From contig JAKUCV010003048.1 in NCBI GenBank assembly GCA_028386065.3, positions 265,595 to 329,594 of the forward strand: DNA of 64,000 nucleotides, read 5' to 3'. Below the pieces are notes generated by a model. That model ran no database searches. It was not told the origin of the DNA and worked only from the letters and a program-made list of their open reading frames with translations. The position numbers were made by a program, and so were the translations under genes. This document shows positions 12,111-23,542 of the stretch, one piece after another. Origin of the DNA: Turnera subulata. Lineage: Eukaryota; Streptophyta; Magnoliopsida; Malpighiales; Passifloraceae. Numbering within the stretch: the first letter of the stretch is position 1; each line of letters opens with the position of its first letter.

Positions 12111-12973
12111 TAAGTTATTAAAATCGATTATAATTTTTATATCAATTGTATGAGTATGTACTTTAGAATATTTGGCCCCCTCTAAAAATTCTATCTAGCT
12201 TCGCCACTAATTACAATGAGTCGATCTTCAATTAATCAGGTCGAACCCTTCAGTTAATTAGGTCGACCTTTCACAATTAAACAAGTCTACCTTATAATAA
12301 TCCCATCGATAATATTATATATACAGATCCCTACAAAGGTGACCATAAAAAAATAATATAATAGGTCAACCCCTTAGATTAACAGGTCAACCTTAACATA
12401 AATATTGATAGGTTAACCTATAAGTTAATGGGTAGACCTCTTATTAAATCTTCAAAATAAAGCATATACTTATAAAATTATTAGGCCGACCTATAAGAGT
12501 TACTAGGTCGACCTCTTATTAAGAAGGGTAATGACTCCTAATATAACAACTATCATAATATAAGGGATCTTACCATCTTGAATGGGTTCCTACCTAAAAT
12601 ACTTTTTAGTATAAATAAGAAGAAAAATAAAAATATAACATATTATAAAATTACCATATCTAACGGTTATCATTTAATCATTCATATCCAATGGGCATAA
12701 TTACATGAGTACCATACTCATGGTATTAAAAATCCTTCATATTATATTATGTTAGGCTGTACTGTAGGGAGCACCACATTACTTGGCAAGTATAAACGTC
12801 ACCTTCACATGTTGGTTGTTCATAAAAGTGAATTCGTGCATTCGCGTAATTAACTCCTCCACGACAAGACTGAGCGATAAGGTTAGAATTAGAAGAACCC
12901 ACCACCACGACTGGAATCTTGATCGCGTCAAATATCCGCGTCACTCCCTATCCCTCCTCTTATTCTTCTTCTT

Positions 12974-13138
12974 TATTATAAATACACATGTGAATGTCAT
13001 GTTAGCTACCTAACACCTTTATAAAATGCAAGTGATGTACTGAGATTTTGCCAGTGAAATATACAGACGATCTCTTCCTCCTCCTTCTCCATTTCCTGCT
13101 CATCTCCTTCTCCTTTTCAATTCCTTTCATTTCTAACA
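12974..13138 (+). repeat. C1 5' LTR
   Basis: The first 118 bp match 18963-19081, including TGTCATGTTAGCTACCTAA and GCAAGTGATGTACTGAGATT. I place the 3' end at TTTCTAACA (13138) because the PBS-like CGTTATTAGCACGAC follows it directly. Under this reading the 3' LTR is truncated. An alternative is a 119-bp LTR ending at 13091. Confidence 0.65.
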
Positions 13139-13244
13139 CGTTATTAGCACGACTCTACCCAGAATTGAGCAAAAAATACACGCAAGAAAGAAAAAAAAAC
13201 TGAATGAAAAGAGAAGGGAGTGTCGTCACCTTGTTTGCACCTCG

Positions 13245-13740
13245 AGTTACTGTTCATGGCGAACGGATCCGTGCCGTTTCTCGAGTCACCACCACCACCA
13301 CGGCCCTCCTCTCGCCGTCGCCGACTGAACGGTGTCTTCCCCGTCCTCTTCTGCCACCGGACGCGCCGCCAGGATGAGGAAACCCGACGGCCACGCCCGA
13401 CGACTTGACAAGACCCGTAGGGTCTGCTCCCCTTTTCGCCGCCTCGCTATACGCCTCTGTTGCGCGCCGGCCACCGCCCTTCCAACGCGATGCCCGCCGC
13501 CGCAAGCAGCGCCACCGCGCCGTGGAGACAAGACCAGAAGCAACCGTCCCGCTGCTGCCACACCGCCACCGATAGCCCGATCCCTCCTATGCCCATGATG
13601 ACCACTGCCCAGCCGCCACGACGCCCGTGCCGCCTCATCACCGTCTCCCGCGTCGCCTGTCGCACCTCGTGCCGCCTCCCTCGCCTCGACGTCGCCGCTG
13701 CAGGTGAACCACCTGCAACTTAAAGACAACCCGTGTGACA
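13245..13740. other. GC-rich leader block of C1
   Basis: A CpG-rich island of about 500 bp lies in AT-rich surroundings. Overlapping open frames on all strands reflect composition. It ends with a splice-donor-like GCTGCAGGTGAAC at about 13697. The context (an ACTGTTCATGGCGAACGG start and a donor-like end) resembles the GC-rich block in the E LTRs (38020-38340). That may be shared ancestry or convergence on a 5' leader exon. No protein is recognised. Confidence 0.4.
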
Positions 13741-14227
13741 CGGATGCGTGCTCGACCCGCTTCACACTGCCGGGTCATGGCACTGGGTTGGGTTTGGCCC
13801 AGATGCCTGCCTGGGCCGTGATGTTGATGGGTTTGGGTTAGCGGGCCTGGGTCTTTGTATTGTTGCATCTGATTTAACATGGTTTAAGCACTGGGCTGGG
13901 CTTGTCCTTTTGGCCCAGTTCGAAAATTAGAAAATAAAGGAAAAGAAAAAAAACAGTGAATATATATCCTGAAAAAAAAAGGAAAAAGAGAAAGAAAAGA
14001 AAAAAAGGGGAGAGAATTTATATTGCTGAAAGATTTATCGAGTAGGCATATACTATATACTATCTATTATTATGCCTTTATTTAATTTATATTTTATTTT
14101 ACACATGGGCTATGGAAAGGCCCATTATATTTATTTTCTCTTGCTGAAAGATTTATCGAGTAAGGATATTTTATGTTTTTTTTAATTACAATTGGGCTAT
14201 CAAAAGGCCCATTATATTTAATTTATC

Positions 14228-14388
14228 GCTTTAATTTACGTTTTGATTGGGATCGTACAAGGCCCACTGCATTTATTCTCTTTAATTTATGTTTTGATTG
14301 GGCTCGTACAAGGCCCATTGCATTTATTTTCTTTAATTTACGTTTTGATTGGGCTCGTACAAGGCCCACTGCATTTATTTTTCAGTCA
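14228..14388. repeat. 51-bp tandem repeat, three units
   Basis: Three units (period 51 bp; GTTTTGATTGGG starts at 14240, 14291 and 14342) each contain CGTACAAGGCCCA and GCATTTATT. More diverged relatives (GGGCTAT..AAAGGCCCATTATATTTA) lie upstream at about 14106 and 14193. The direct repeat TTGCTGAAAGATTTATCGAG occurs at 14022 and 14143. Confidence 0.88.
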
Positions 14389-15139
14389 TTTAATTTTAGT
14401 TGTGCTAATTAATAAAAAGTCCATATTTATTTATTTTTGATTAAGTCTTTTATTTATTTAATTTTGGGATTATATTACAAAAATTGGAGGCCCTTAAAAT
14501 TTCCTGAAGAAATTTGTCATGGGCATTGAATGCATTTAAATACAAATAGTCAGGCAGACGCAATAAAAGCGAGATGTCTTACTGTTAAAAGATCCAGCAG
14601 ATCTTTGAGGAAAATTTCAAAAAAATAATGACCACCAGAAGATGGATAATATACGACCACCAGAAGATGGATATAGTTCTTGCTTACCCTGAAGGCGCAA
14701 GTCATTTTATATGGAATGTTTTTATTTTATGCTCAGTTTAATTATTATGTGTTATATTTTATTTTACTTTATTATGTTTACTTTACAGTATTTTATAATT
14801 GTTTCTAGAATAATGACTCAGGCGTTAGTCTTGAAGACATTGCAAATTGACATCCAAGGGGGAGAGTTATATGTGTGGATGTCAACTATTTCACATAACA
14901 TGTGATAGTACAATCTCGAAATGAGAAAAAGAATAATACGCTCCAGAAGAGCATAAGTTTGAATATGTTCCTGAAGAACGGATGCTTTACTATGATCTAG
15001 AAGATCATATATTTACGCTCTGGAAAAGCAAATACTCTTGAAGAGTACAGAAACTTCCACTTACAGTAATAAAAAAAATTATTATGAATCCCGTCGAATT
15101 GACTCTGATCTATTCCCTGAAGCGAATAAGACAGTATAA

Positions 15140-15235
15140 TTATTTGTGCCTGTGGCCGTGAATGAGATAATAATGGCAAAGCTAAGGGCAAACATGCATA
15201 TTATTATTGCATAATGGATCCATAACTGGAGAACA
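15140..15235 (+). pseudogene. C1 gag remnant (zinc-knuckle region)
   Basis: Short stretches translate to fragments like the Gly/Arg-rich, Cys-containing end of Copia gag (GTGGCCGTGAATGAGATAAT near 15151). Upstream, 14590-15060 holds repeated CCAGAAGATGG and CTGAAGAACG-like blocks that look like decayed gag. No open frame is left. Confidence 0.35.
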
Positions 15236-15267
15236 TTCACAAAGAGGAATCGTTCTCATACATAAGT

Positions 15268-15966
15268 TTAAGCAGTTATTTGTCTGTTGGGTACAACATT
15301 GACACTAAAACTTTGAGCCTCACTATTGATGTTGACCCTAACACTCTCGTTCTAAGAGAACCACATACCACCCATATTGTTTTCTCCAGGTAGCTCAAGC
15401 CGATTTGTTGGAGGAAAACGGAGTAGTATTACTCTATGATTCTCTGCAGGTTGCCACAGGGTTTCAGTAATCAATACCTTGTTGGACTTGTACTGATTCT
15501 TCAAATCCCCTAAGGTACGCACGAAATCTTGAGATCTCCTGGCTATACCCCTACAATTCCATAGTAACAGTCGTACCTTAGGCCAGGTAGGTGGTAACCC
15601 AGACACCCTTGGGACACTCCGAGCCATCATGGAAATTTGATAATAACTGCTTTGATTTAATATTTGACATGAAGGCTCTAGCTGAAATTCTTACAGCCTA
15701 TCAGATATGAAAAACATTATAGAATTAGTTGAACCATAAAAACTAGTCCTGAGGTTACCTTGGTCCTCTAGGAAGAAAGTTTCTTCCATAGGAGTTACAA
15801 AGAACCTAGATGAGTAAAGCTCATCAACAAAAACTAAACGAGGAATTCTTGCGAGTGCACTCGGTACTTCCTCCTGTTGCTTGTTCACCATGCTATATGC
15901 TAACCTATTCCTTCTTCCTGATGAGGCACCCTCAACAAAAAAAAAAACAGTAGTCGGGGAAGGCAT
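15268..15966 (-). pseudogene. Antisense gene B, second copy (two in-frame nonsense changes)
   Basis: This is a diverged copy of the gene at 40487-41170, lying antisense inside Copia element C1. The frame starts at an ATG at 15966 (MPSPTT, against MPAPSS in the other copy) and stays collinear without frameshift for 232 codons. Only two codons are stops: one where the other copy has Gln91 and one where it has Trp204. Shared features are an N-terminal block of unknown fold (GRRNRLAYSM, PRLVF-DELYSSRFFVTPMEETFFLED) and a C-terminal WNCRG...ITET segment resembling the start of a LINE-type endonuclease/exonuclease domain. Retention of the frame despite heavy divergence hints that it was under selection before it died. 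The TATA box upstream is conserved. The module seems to run to about 16215, beyond which C1 sequence resumes. Confidence 0.75.
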
Positions 15967-16020
15967 GTTTTATCTTATTGATGATTTTCTGTTTGTTTCC
16001 ACCACATATCTACCGCTCCC

Positions 16021-16028
16021 TTTTTATA
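16021..16028 (-). promoter_or_regulatory. TATA box of antisense gene B copy
   Basis: On the minus strand GCTATAAAAAGGGAGC lies about 55 bp upstream of the ATG at 15966. The corresponding region of the other copy has CTATAAAAGG at 41278-41287. Sequence upstream (to about 16215) is also recognisably related between the copies. Confidence 0.6.
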
Positions 16029-16599
16029 GCCTGAGCTTAGAGAAGCAAGGTGTCAGTTTTTCCAAACGTGGACCCTTTTTTCTGTATCCGAAAAGATCCA
16101 GAAGATTTTTCGGTAATTAAAACTTTGCATTATTTGTTAGTAAACTCCAAAGCTTTTCAATCTTCGAGTTTTTTTTTTGGAAAATTTTGCCACTACTTTA
16201 ATTATTGTCCAATAATTCTGATCTTTTCGACATGAGTGGCAGAAATAAGCCTAAAATTGACACATGTATAGCAGCCTGAAGCTGGCACATATATAGCAGC
16301 CAGAAGCTAGCAATTTTAAGTTAGTAAACACACAATATTCGAGTAATTGAAACTTTCCATATCCAGCCAGAAGCTGGAATGCACTAGCCTGAAGCTAGCA
16401 ATTTTAAGTGTTTAAATACACAGTTTGTACAGCCCGAAGCTGAGATCAACTAGAAGTTGATTATTGGATATCTTGTTTGGCATGACCGGTAGGGCCATCC
16501 CGGATAAATAATGTTGCACGAAATTTATTTGGTTATTCATTGAAAAACCGGAAGTTTTTACAATCAATGAATTTCCATGTGTTAGTTTGTTGCGAAAAT

Positions 16600-18850
16600 T
16601 AATTGTTCGGCCTTCCTAAGATGAGGTTGGCCTAGAATCACCAGTAAGTTTGGGAATAATACTGGGACATGTACGCGGACAAATAAATCCGCTGTGTTGA
16701 CCATCTAGGTAATTTTTATGATGCATCGACTAGATGGTCTATTATGTGCTTATTGGACGCAAGTTGACATTTGCGCGCCTATTTTAATGATTAAGCCACT
16801 TGCGGGTACACATCCCTAATTATGTTATAAGACTATATATATAGATAATACTGGTATATTTCTTCAATGGATAATGTATATCATTGGAAATAAACTCAAA
16901 CCGATCTGGGTGAATATTTCCAATTGATTGCAAGACCATTGTTAATGAAATATTACTGTTTGAGAAAATGATAATTTACATGCAGCAGCACTTGTATGCA
17001 TCAAGCCAACAAGTTATCATAAGATCTCCCCATTTATTGGTTCATGGTCACAAACCCATCTTTGGACCGTTTACTGTATAGTATATGTATATAATGCTCC
17101 ACCACAGCATAGTAAAATTGGTCTTTAAAAAAGACTGGGAATATATGTTGTGTATGTTGGGTATGTTGGTTATTAATTAAATGAAAGTGTTTACCCAACA
17201 TAAGGGGGATGAAATAAGCAACTGGATCAAGATAGATCAAGATATTATTGAAATGCATTATCAATGTATGATTGTTGATCCTCAAACAAATTAGTGTGAA
17301 CCTGAAGTTCAAAAGATGATTCATTTGTAGGAAAATTGATATGCAATTGCCAGACACATAAAGTGACCAAAACTTATATACCAGCTGCAAATGCTCCTGT
17401 TCAAATTAATGTTCCAGAAGAACAAGTATAATATGCAAATGAATCTAAAGTGCGCTAGAAGCGCAGAATATACTCGGTTCCAAAAAGGAAAAAAAATTCT
17501 CGATAGAGAAAAAAGGAGCAAAGAGAAAAGATGACCCCAGTAAGAAAATAAAGCCTCCAGTAGAGGTTGATATTAAAAGTCATGAAGCAGAGGAAAATCC
17601 TCCAGGAGAGATTTCTGACACAATTGATAAGGTTCCAGAAGAAACACATGAAAATGACGAGATCTCGATTAATTATTCAGTGTCAAAAATAAGATGGAAC
17701 CGACGTGAAATAACCGTCGACCGAATATTTATTTTTATATAGCGCTAAATATTATGAAAGAAAATGAGGATCATGAACCTACATCCATTGATGAATGTAG
17801 GCGCAGAATTATTGGCCAAAATAGAGAGATATAATTAAGGCTGTGTTAGACTTGCTTGTGAAACGAGAAATTTTTCAGACCTGTAGTCCGTACAACAATG
17901 GTATAAAACCGGTCAATTATAAATGGGTGTTTGTGCGAAAAAAGGGGAAAGCACGGCTTATCGCACAAAATACGATTTGTAGCACAAGGTTCTACCCAAA
18001 AATGACCTGGTATTAATTGTGAGGAGATATACTCTCCTATGGTGGATGCAGTTATTTTTGATAAGTCTGGCATTATATGAAAGAATTAGTAATGCATCTA
18101 ATGGATGTAATTACAGCCTATTTTTAAGGATCCATAAGTCATGACATATGCATGAGAATCCCTGAACGATTCAAGTTGTTTGAAGCAAGTAATTCTCGGG
18201 ATTATACAAAATTAAGCTAAATTAATTTTTTACATGTTTTAAACCAATTTGAGTATGCATAGTATAAAGTACATACATGAATCTATTTTTGCTCATGTTG
18301 ATAATTCATATCTACATGTGTTTTTGTGATTTAAATATTATTGGAACTCCTGAAGAAGCTTCCAAATGTCGTCCTATGTTTCAAGAAAGAATTTGAGATG
18401 AAAAATCTCATCAAAGAATTAGATTGGTCCTGGAGTACCTTGTCAAAGTGCAACTTATATTGCTAGTAACATGAAGCCTGAAGCTTTTGACTTGAGCCTA
18501 TTGGCAAGATATACCTTTGCTCTTATCTTCGGGATATAACAGATGTGGTATTATGTTAACCCTGTAAACCTGAAGAAAATATAGTTGGTCTTTGCAGGTG
18601 CAGGTCATTTATTTGATCAACATAAAGCATATGCTATAACTTTACACATATAGCTGCTATATCATTGCAACCACAAATAGCAAGATGGAAAGGATGGTAT
18701 TCCAACAGCGAATTATCGCCTAATTGAAGGACTGATATGTCAAAATCGGACAAGCCATATGTCACCAAATGTCACTAAAAGTTGACAAGGATGATTGGCA
18801 TGTATTAAGGGAGGCCAAAATGAGGGGGAGTAGAATACGCACTGCACTCT
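16600..18850 (+). pseudogene. C1 pol remnant (integrase and reverse transcriptase)
   Basis: Translation in shifting frames gives recognisable Copia pol pieces. Near 16715 is a DASTRWS-like integrase core piece. At 17395-17440 comes NAPVQINVPEEQ, and at 17775 ENEDHEPTSIDECR from the integrase/RT linker. At 17920-18060 are KWVFVRKKGKA and PGINCEEIYSPMVDA of the reverse transcriptase N-terminus, followed near 18095 by LMDVITAY. Many stops and frameshifts interrupt it; no catalytic YVDD box survives. Between 16240 and 16460 several CCAGAAGCTAGC/CCTGAAGCTGG motifs recur. Confidence 0.65.
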
Positions 18851-18962
18851 TTTTTTCTTTACCAAGTTTTTATCCCACAGAGTTTTTTCTTGGTAAGGTT
18901 TTTAATGAGGCAGTTCTCCCTAAGCGAATTCTACCCAATATACAATAACATTTAATGGGGAG

Positions 18963-19081
18963 TGTTATAAATACACACATGTGAATGTCATGTTAGCTAC
19001 CTAATACCTCTATAAAACGCAAGTGATGTACTGAGATTTTGCCAGTGAAATATACAGTCGATCTCTTCCTCCTCCTTCTCA
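18963..19081 (+). repeat. C1 3' LTR (probably truncated)
   Basis: It starts TGTTATAAATAC directly after the polypurine tract TAATGGGGAG. It matches the 5' LTR for 118 bp and stops at CCTTCTCA, after which the sequence is unrelated. Confidence 0.7.
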
Positions 19082-19091
19082 GTGAAAGATC

Positions 19092-19189
19092 GATGCTTTA
19101 TTAAATCAACTTAGGTTCAAATTAAAAGATTACAAAACCAGATGCTTTATTAAATCAACTTAGGTTCAAATTAAAAGGTTACTAAACCA
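19092..19189. repeat. 49-bp tandem duplication
   Basis: Two nearly identical units start at 19092 and 19141, each with GATGCTTTATTAAATCAACT and GGTTCAAATTAAAAG. Confidence 0.9.
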
Positions 19190-19320
19190 TCGGCACACTG
19201 ATTAGCTTCTCTCAAGGGATGGTGTACCTAAGTACGCCAATTATGTTGAAGAAATTGCTAATTTACTAACCTAATTTCTCCTAATTTCTTGGGAGGGCAA
19301 AATATATACATTATGTGGGC

Positions 19321-19401
19321 CAAAATGGGTGGGATAAGAATCAAACCCACGTTAGCATGCCTATTCTCAACCACAGTAACCACTGAACCAAAGCTATTTT
19401 T
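19321..19401 (-). mobile_element. tRNA-derived SINE-like segment
   Basis: On the minus strand an A-box-like TGGTTCAGTGG (19380-19390) is followed at tRNA-like spacing by a B-box-like GGGTTTGATTC (19338-19348). The flanks do not form an acceptor stem, so this is not a working tRNA gene. A SINE head or a tRNA-like relic fits better. Ends are not defined. Confidence 0.45.
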
Positions 19402-21986
19402 TGGCAAATTTTATTACCATATATGTTTATGAACGAATCTTAAGGGGGGCATGGCCCCTACTTGCTCTCCCTGGATCCGCCCCTGGTATTGGCCGTCCGT
19501 GTTTAGCCTGCATAGTAATAGAGCCAAGAACCAAAAGAATCGCCTTCGAATCAACTTCAACCACAGCATTCCTGAATCCCATGTCCCGTACATATTTTAG
19601 TCCCACTAGAACTCATGTTTATTGTGATTGAAAAATCTATTGAATGTGTGCCGATAGCTGGGAATATAGGGACAACCCGGAAAAGGGAGACTGGAGCGTG
19701 CAAGCTCAGGTTTTCCGTCAACAGCCTTTTTGTTTCATGCCTTGGAAGTCAGATAGGTTTACTATATATGAGTGTGGTTGCTATCGCACTTTTGGGGTTG
19801 TTTTTCAAATATAATTTCACAGTTATGGCTGCAATTTTAGGGTATGAGGTTGGCAGGAGTGGGGTTTGAATTGAGTTACTGCATAGAACTAATTCAAAGC
19901 TTAGGGCCCTTTACTGTGTGCTTCGAGCTCGGTCCCGTCTCTTGAGACAACCAGGGCATAAGCCCAAAACGAGATAAAAAATGGTCCACAGCCCAGGGTG
20001 TATCCAACCCTTCCCGAAAGGCTGTCGCTAACCCATATGCTAACTACATATTCCATATCATCCTACATGTGATCCCGAGGGGTAAACTTCCCACTCACAT
20101 GTACCGGTCAACCGACCCACAGTACGTTATTCTCAATTGCTCTTATCGAGTTATGTGTGCCATACATTATGATTGTCTAGGGTTGTGTGGATTTAACATT
20201 TTATATTCAAATCTGGGCCTCTAGCCCACAAATCATCATACGAACCTCAAAACCATAAATTATGTTATTTAGCATAACAAACAAAACATGTTCAACTGGC
20301 ATATCATATCTCACCGGCACACAATTCACATAATGAGGCATACCACATCAAAGGCTTCTTCATTAAGACACAAAGTGCAACCAAGATCATCAGCACAATA
20401 GGCATACAAGCATACAACATTCAATGTTAAACAAGAATTTCAACTTCATATCATATTTATCAATCGAGTTTTGTAGGCAGTAATGCATACAAGGGTTTAT
20501 ATGTCCTCACTTGGGCCATATCAACTGTCTCGAAACTCGAAGCCTCGTTCCGCCTCAACAAGCCTATATTATATCAAAGGAAAAGCGACCACATATAAGG
20601 TACACAACAACAATTATGAATCTACTCTAACTCGTACTTATATTGATTTATCATCTTGAGTCCTCAAGTCCTTATTAGGCCTAAAGCCCATATCAGAAAC
20701 AATTATCAGGTTTAATTATCCACTGGGCCTAAAGCCCATCTTAAATTAATTATTATTTCATGGGCCAAAAGCCTGTTCCATATCCATGATTCATACAGAG
20801 TTATTCGGCTTGGCCCGGCCCATCATGAAAATCATATCACTTAGTAAACCCAGCCCAGCCTTTCCGGCGCTACGATTCCATCTGCGTCAGTGCAATTCTT
20901 GCCACACGTCTCTCAACGTGTCACACTCAGTTTCCACCGAGTCTCTTTTAAAAGCAATAATACATATGCCCGACAAGCATTACTATGTACAAAATATAAC
21001 CGAGACTAAAATCGGGAAATACCGTGTTTAGACGAAGAAGAAATCTGTCTCGTCGGAGCTGCGCCCGAGCCTCGCCGGAAAGATTCCTAGCTCGCCGGAT
21101 TTCGGTCAGCCTCACCGGAATTTCACCAAAGTCCAAAAACGAACTACAACAGTATTGCCACCAACCAAACAATACTCGATTCAACAACACCAAACCAAGA
21201 AACACCATCAGAAACAAATTCCAGAAGAATTAAAGGATGATAATTTACCGGGATTGAACCCGAACACCTATGAAGAACCCGTCTATGCAGCTTGCCCAAG
21301 CCTCAGATGAACACTTCTAGAAACCCGTACTCTCGACCAACAACACAGTCGCGTCCGAGCATCCAAATCAGCCAGACCAATCCACTACCGGACGTAGTCC
21401 AACAATTGAGAATCACAACCACCATCAGCAACCCTGACACCATCCTACAATCCTCAAAACCATCCCTCGGCATCCCAACCACCGCGACCAGACCCAGGCC
21501 CAAAACAACACACCCCGATTAATAAATCAGCCCCAAAAACAAAAAAGAAAGAAAGAAGGAATAGGGGAAATGAAGGGAGAGATCGTCGGGGACTTACTGA
21601 GCAACGACGAAGGGCGACGATGGCACCTACGTTGACTTCACGCCTGATTCAACCTGCACAAGGCCCAATAGGCCTCATCAGGATCTGCACCACACCTCGG
21701 CGACACGGGCGGCGACCATGGCGACTTCTCGTCGCAACCCAGAGAGCCCCGAGCTTCCTCCTGAAACTGGGTAGCAGCGGCGGTGTAAAAGAAGTAGAAA
21801 AGCAATCGGGGCAGCTGCCAAGTCTGCTCTAGAGAGAGAAGAAGGATGGCGAAACTGTGGAGAAAAATGAGGGAAAAAGAAAAAGAGCGTGCAGGGAAGA
21901 AAAGAAAAGCAAAAGGGAAAATAGTTTTGGAGATAACCGTCACGATTTGGGGATATAGTTTCGAAAGGAAAATCGTGGGAGAGAGA

Positions 21987-22085
21987 AGGAAGAAAACTCG
22001 GGCGGCGGGAGGAAAAAGAGAAGAAAAGAATGAAGAGAAGAAAACTCGGGCGGCGGGAGGAAAAAGAGAAGAAAAGAATAAAGAG
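21987..22085. repeat. 48-bp tandem duplication in LTR R
   Basis: Two units contain AGAAAACTCGGGCGGCGGGA followed by a purine-rich AGAAAAGAA block (starts 21991 and 22039). Confidence 0.85.
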
Positions 22086-22124
22086 AAGAGAAAGAGGGAA
22101 TGGTTAGGGTTGGCCGATCTTGAC

Positions 22125-22144
22125 CCAAAACGACGCCGTTTTGG
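22125..22144. promoter_or_regulatory. CGACGCCG palindrome-like motif in LTR R
   Basis: CCAAAACGACGCCGTTTTGG is the same motif as upstream of the TATA boxes in element N, here in the equivalent region of a reversed LTR. It is conserved where much of the surrounding LTR is not. Confidence 0.5.
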
Positions 22145-22446
22145 TCTAAGGCGCGATCAACTCTCCCCTGGTCAACGGTCTGATAGGATTTAGATTTTGT
22201 TATTATTATTTTTTTCCTTTTCTTTTTCCTTAACCCAAAATTACCATAAGCTCCACATTCTACATCGATTCACGTTGAGCACGAAAAAGGGACAACACCA
22301 ACTTAAAGATATAATGTTTCCAAGGAAAAGTAAATTAATTTCCTTGCCAAAAATCTGAAAATTCCCTAAGGGTAAAAGTGGAAATAAAATTTCAAAAATT
22401 CCGAATGTTACATAGAAATTAATAACCGAAAATCCGGGGCGTTACA

Positions 22447-23542
22447 ATATTAGTTTTCATCGGTTCACAGTCTCTTTTTTCTTTTCCTTTGTGGATTTTT
22501 AGATTTTAGTTTACCTCACATATTTCCTAACCTCCGACCTAAGAAGGAAAGGTTATTATTGCATAACCAGGGAGTGAAGCTTATTATTTATGATTAAGAA
22601 ATTATATATGTTTTTAAAAAATTTAAATCGGTTGGGGTGGTTTTTTGGGTTGGGTTTTGGGTCGGTTGGGTGACGAACCCGGGTTGATAGCATGGGGGAC
22701 CATATATACACATGGCTCTGACGTGTCCACCCATGCCTCTAAAACGACGTCGTTTTGGAGCACCTTTCAGACTTCAAATTCAGGCAGCCCTCCACGTTAG
22801 CAAGTACCTGACCCGGGGGATCACGTTTGGCCTGCCCATACAAAGTTGGGGTACATGCCCGGCCAAAAAAAAGTCGGGGTATAAAATTGGCCAAATCGCT
22901 AAACATGGGGGCCCATAAAACCCAAAAACCCATATAAGTACGTATGTGGCCGAGGTTTTCTTTCATCCGAAACAAACAATTGTAAAGAGATAGAGGTGTG
23001 GCATCTACACAATCCAGATTTGGGCTTCTCGACATCATAGCCTACCTTGGAAGCGAAATATTTAAAGCAAAATATATTTAGCTGGAATGGCATTTTTTTC
23101 TGGGGGAGGATAGTGTTCAAAGGGATATTGTAGCATACAATCCTTTTGAGCCAAAGAGATGCCATATTATTAAAACCCCTAGAGATCCACAAGGAAGCTA
23201 TCTGTTAAATGGTTTTTTTGAGAGTGCAACGGGTCTTTCCAGTTGCTGCAATCTATGGCCATATTGGGGATGGCCTTGGATTTTTAAACATATAATTTGA
23301 CTAAAAACTATTTCAGGAAAATTTGGTCAAACTCAAACTCAAACATAGCCTTCAATTACAATAATAAGTGAGTATAGATTGATTCTTATAAAAAAAAACT
23401 TAATATAGATTAGCAAATCTATTCTGGGTTTTTTCTGTAGTTGTTTTCCAAGAAAGTATTCTATATAATTTTTTTTGTGTCAAAACCTACAAAACTTATT
23501 GCCAATGTCTTATATACAATATCCAAATGCCAATAGTCATAG
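22447..23542. other. Spacer without recognisable gene
   Basis: No credible coding region. A perfect 16-bp palindrome, AAAACGACGTCGTTTT, lies at 22741-22756, next to a TATATATACAC sequence at about 22701-22711. This may be part of another decayed LTR, but no ends are found. Confidence 0.5.

Larger units (their letters stand above)
10592..12973. other. AT-rich intergenic DNA with palindromic AGGTCGACCT-like motifs
   Basis: No gene is visible. Variants of the 10-bp palindrome AGGTCGACCT (AGGTTAACCT, AGGTCAACC, AGGCCGACCT and similar) are scattered at about 10606, 10802, 12258, 12362, 12380, 12408, 12484 and 12505. They flank a motif-poor AT-rich core (about 10870-12220). This is the pattern of subterminal motif arrays in some DNA transposons, but I could not find matching terminal inverted repeats or a target duplication. 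Confidence 0.5.
12974..19081 (+). mobile_element. Decayed Copia retrotransposon C1
   Basis: A Ty1/Copia-type element lies between two short LTR-like direct repeats (12974-13138 and 18963-19081). Order: LTR, PBS-like CGTTATTAGCACGAC (13139-13153), GC-rich leader, tandem repeats, remnants of gag, an antisense gene copy (15268-15966), remnants of integrase and reverse transcriptase, a polypurine tract (AATGGGGAG just before 18963), LTR. The coding capacity is destroyed by many stops and frameshifts. The 5' LTR begins TATTATAAATAC where the 3' copy has TGTTATAAATAC, so its first bases have mutated. No target duplication can be recognised. Confidence 0.75.
19082..19900. other. Repeat-derived spacer
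   Basis: No gene is visible. It holds a two-copy tandem repeat, a tRNA-like SINE segment and, near 19440-19490, a GGGGGGCATGGCCCC...GGATCCGCCCCTG stretch of the kind seen in dispersed plant repeats. The rest (19500-19900) shows nothing I can name. Confidence 0.5.
19901..22446 (-). mobile_element. Reversed Gypsy LTR fragment R (family related to N)
   Basis: The right end CGGGGCGTTACA (22435-22446) is the reverse complement of the N LTR start. Adjacent sequence (22330-22440) matches N 1470-1570. The left part (19901-20240) is the reverse complement of N 3600-3990, including the GGGCCCT...ACTGTGTGC...GAGCTCGGTCCCGTCTC block. The last 600 bp or so of the LTR, and any internal region, are missing at the left breakpoint. 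Divergence from N is much larger than between the two N LTRs. The open frames at 21638-22193 lie in its purine-rich leader and are not convincing genes. Confidence 0.8.

Noticed and set aside
13254..13765. GC-rich frames of up to 159 codons
   Set aside because: Overlap on both strands in all frames with no recognisable domain; treated as a leader block.
19321..19401. A tRNA gene on the minus strand
   Set aside because: A- and B-box-like words are present, but there is no acceptor stem or intact cloverleaf; a SINE or tRNA relic is more likely.
21638..22193. Basic open frame of 115 codons and its opposite strand
   Set aside because: A purine-rich LTR leader containing a tandem duplication; no domain, no conservation with N.
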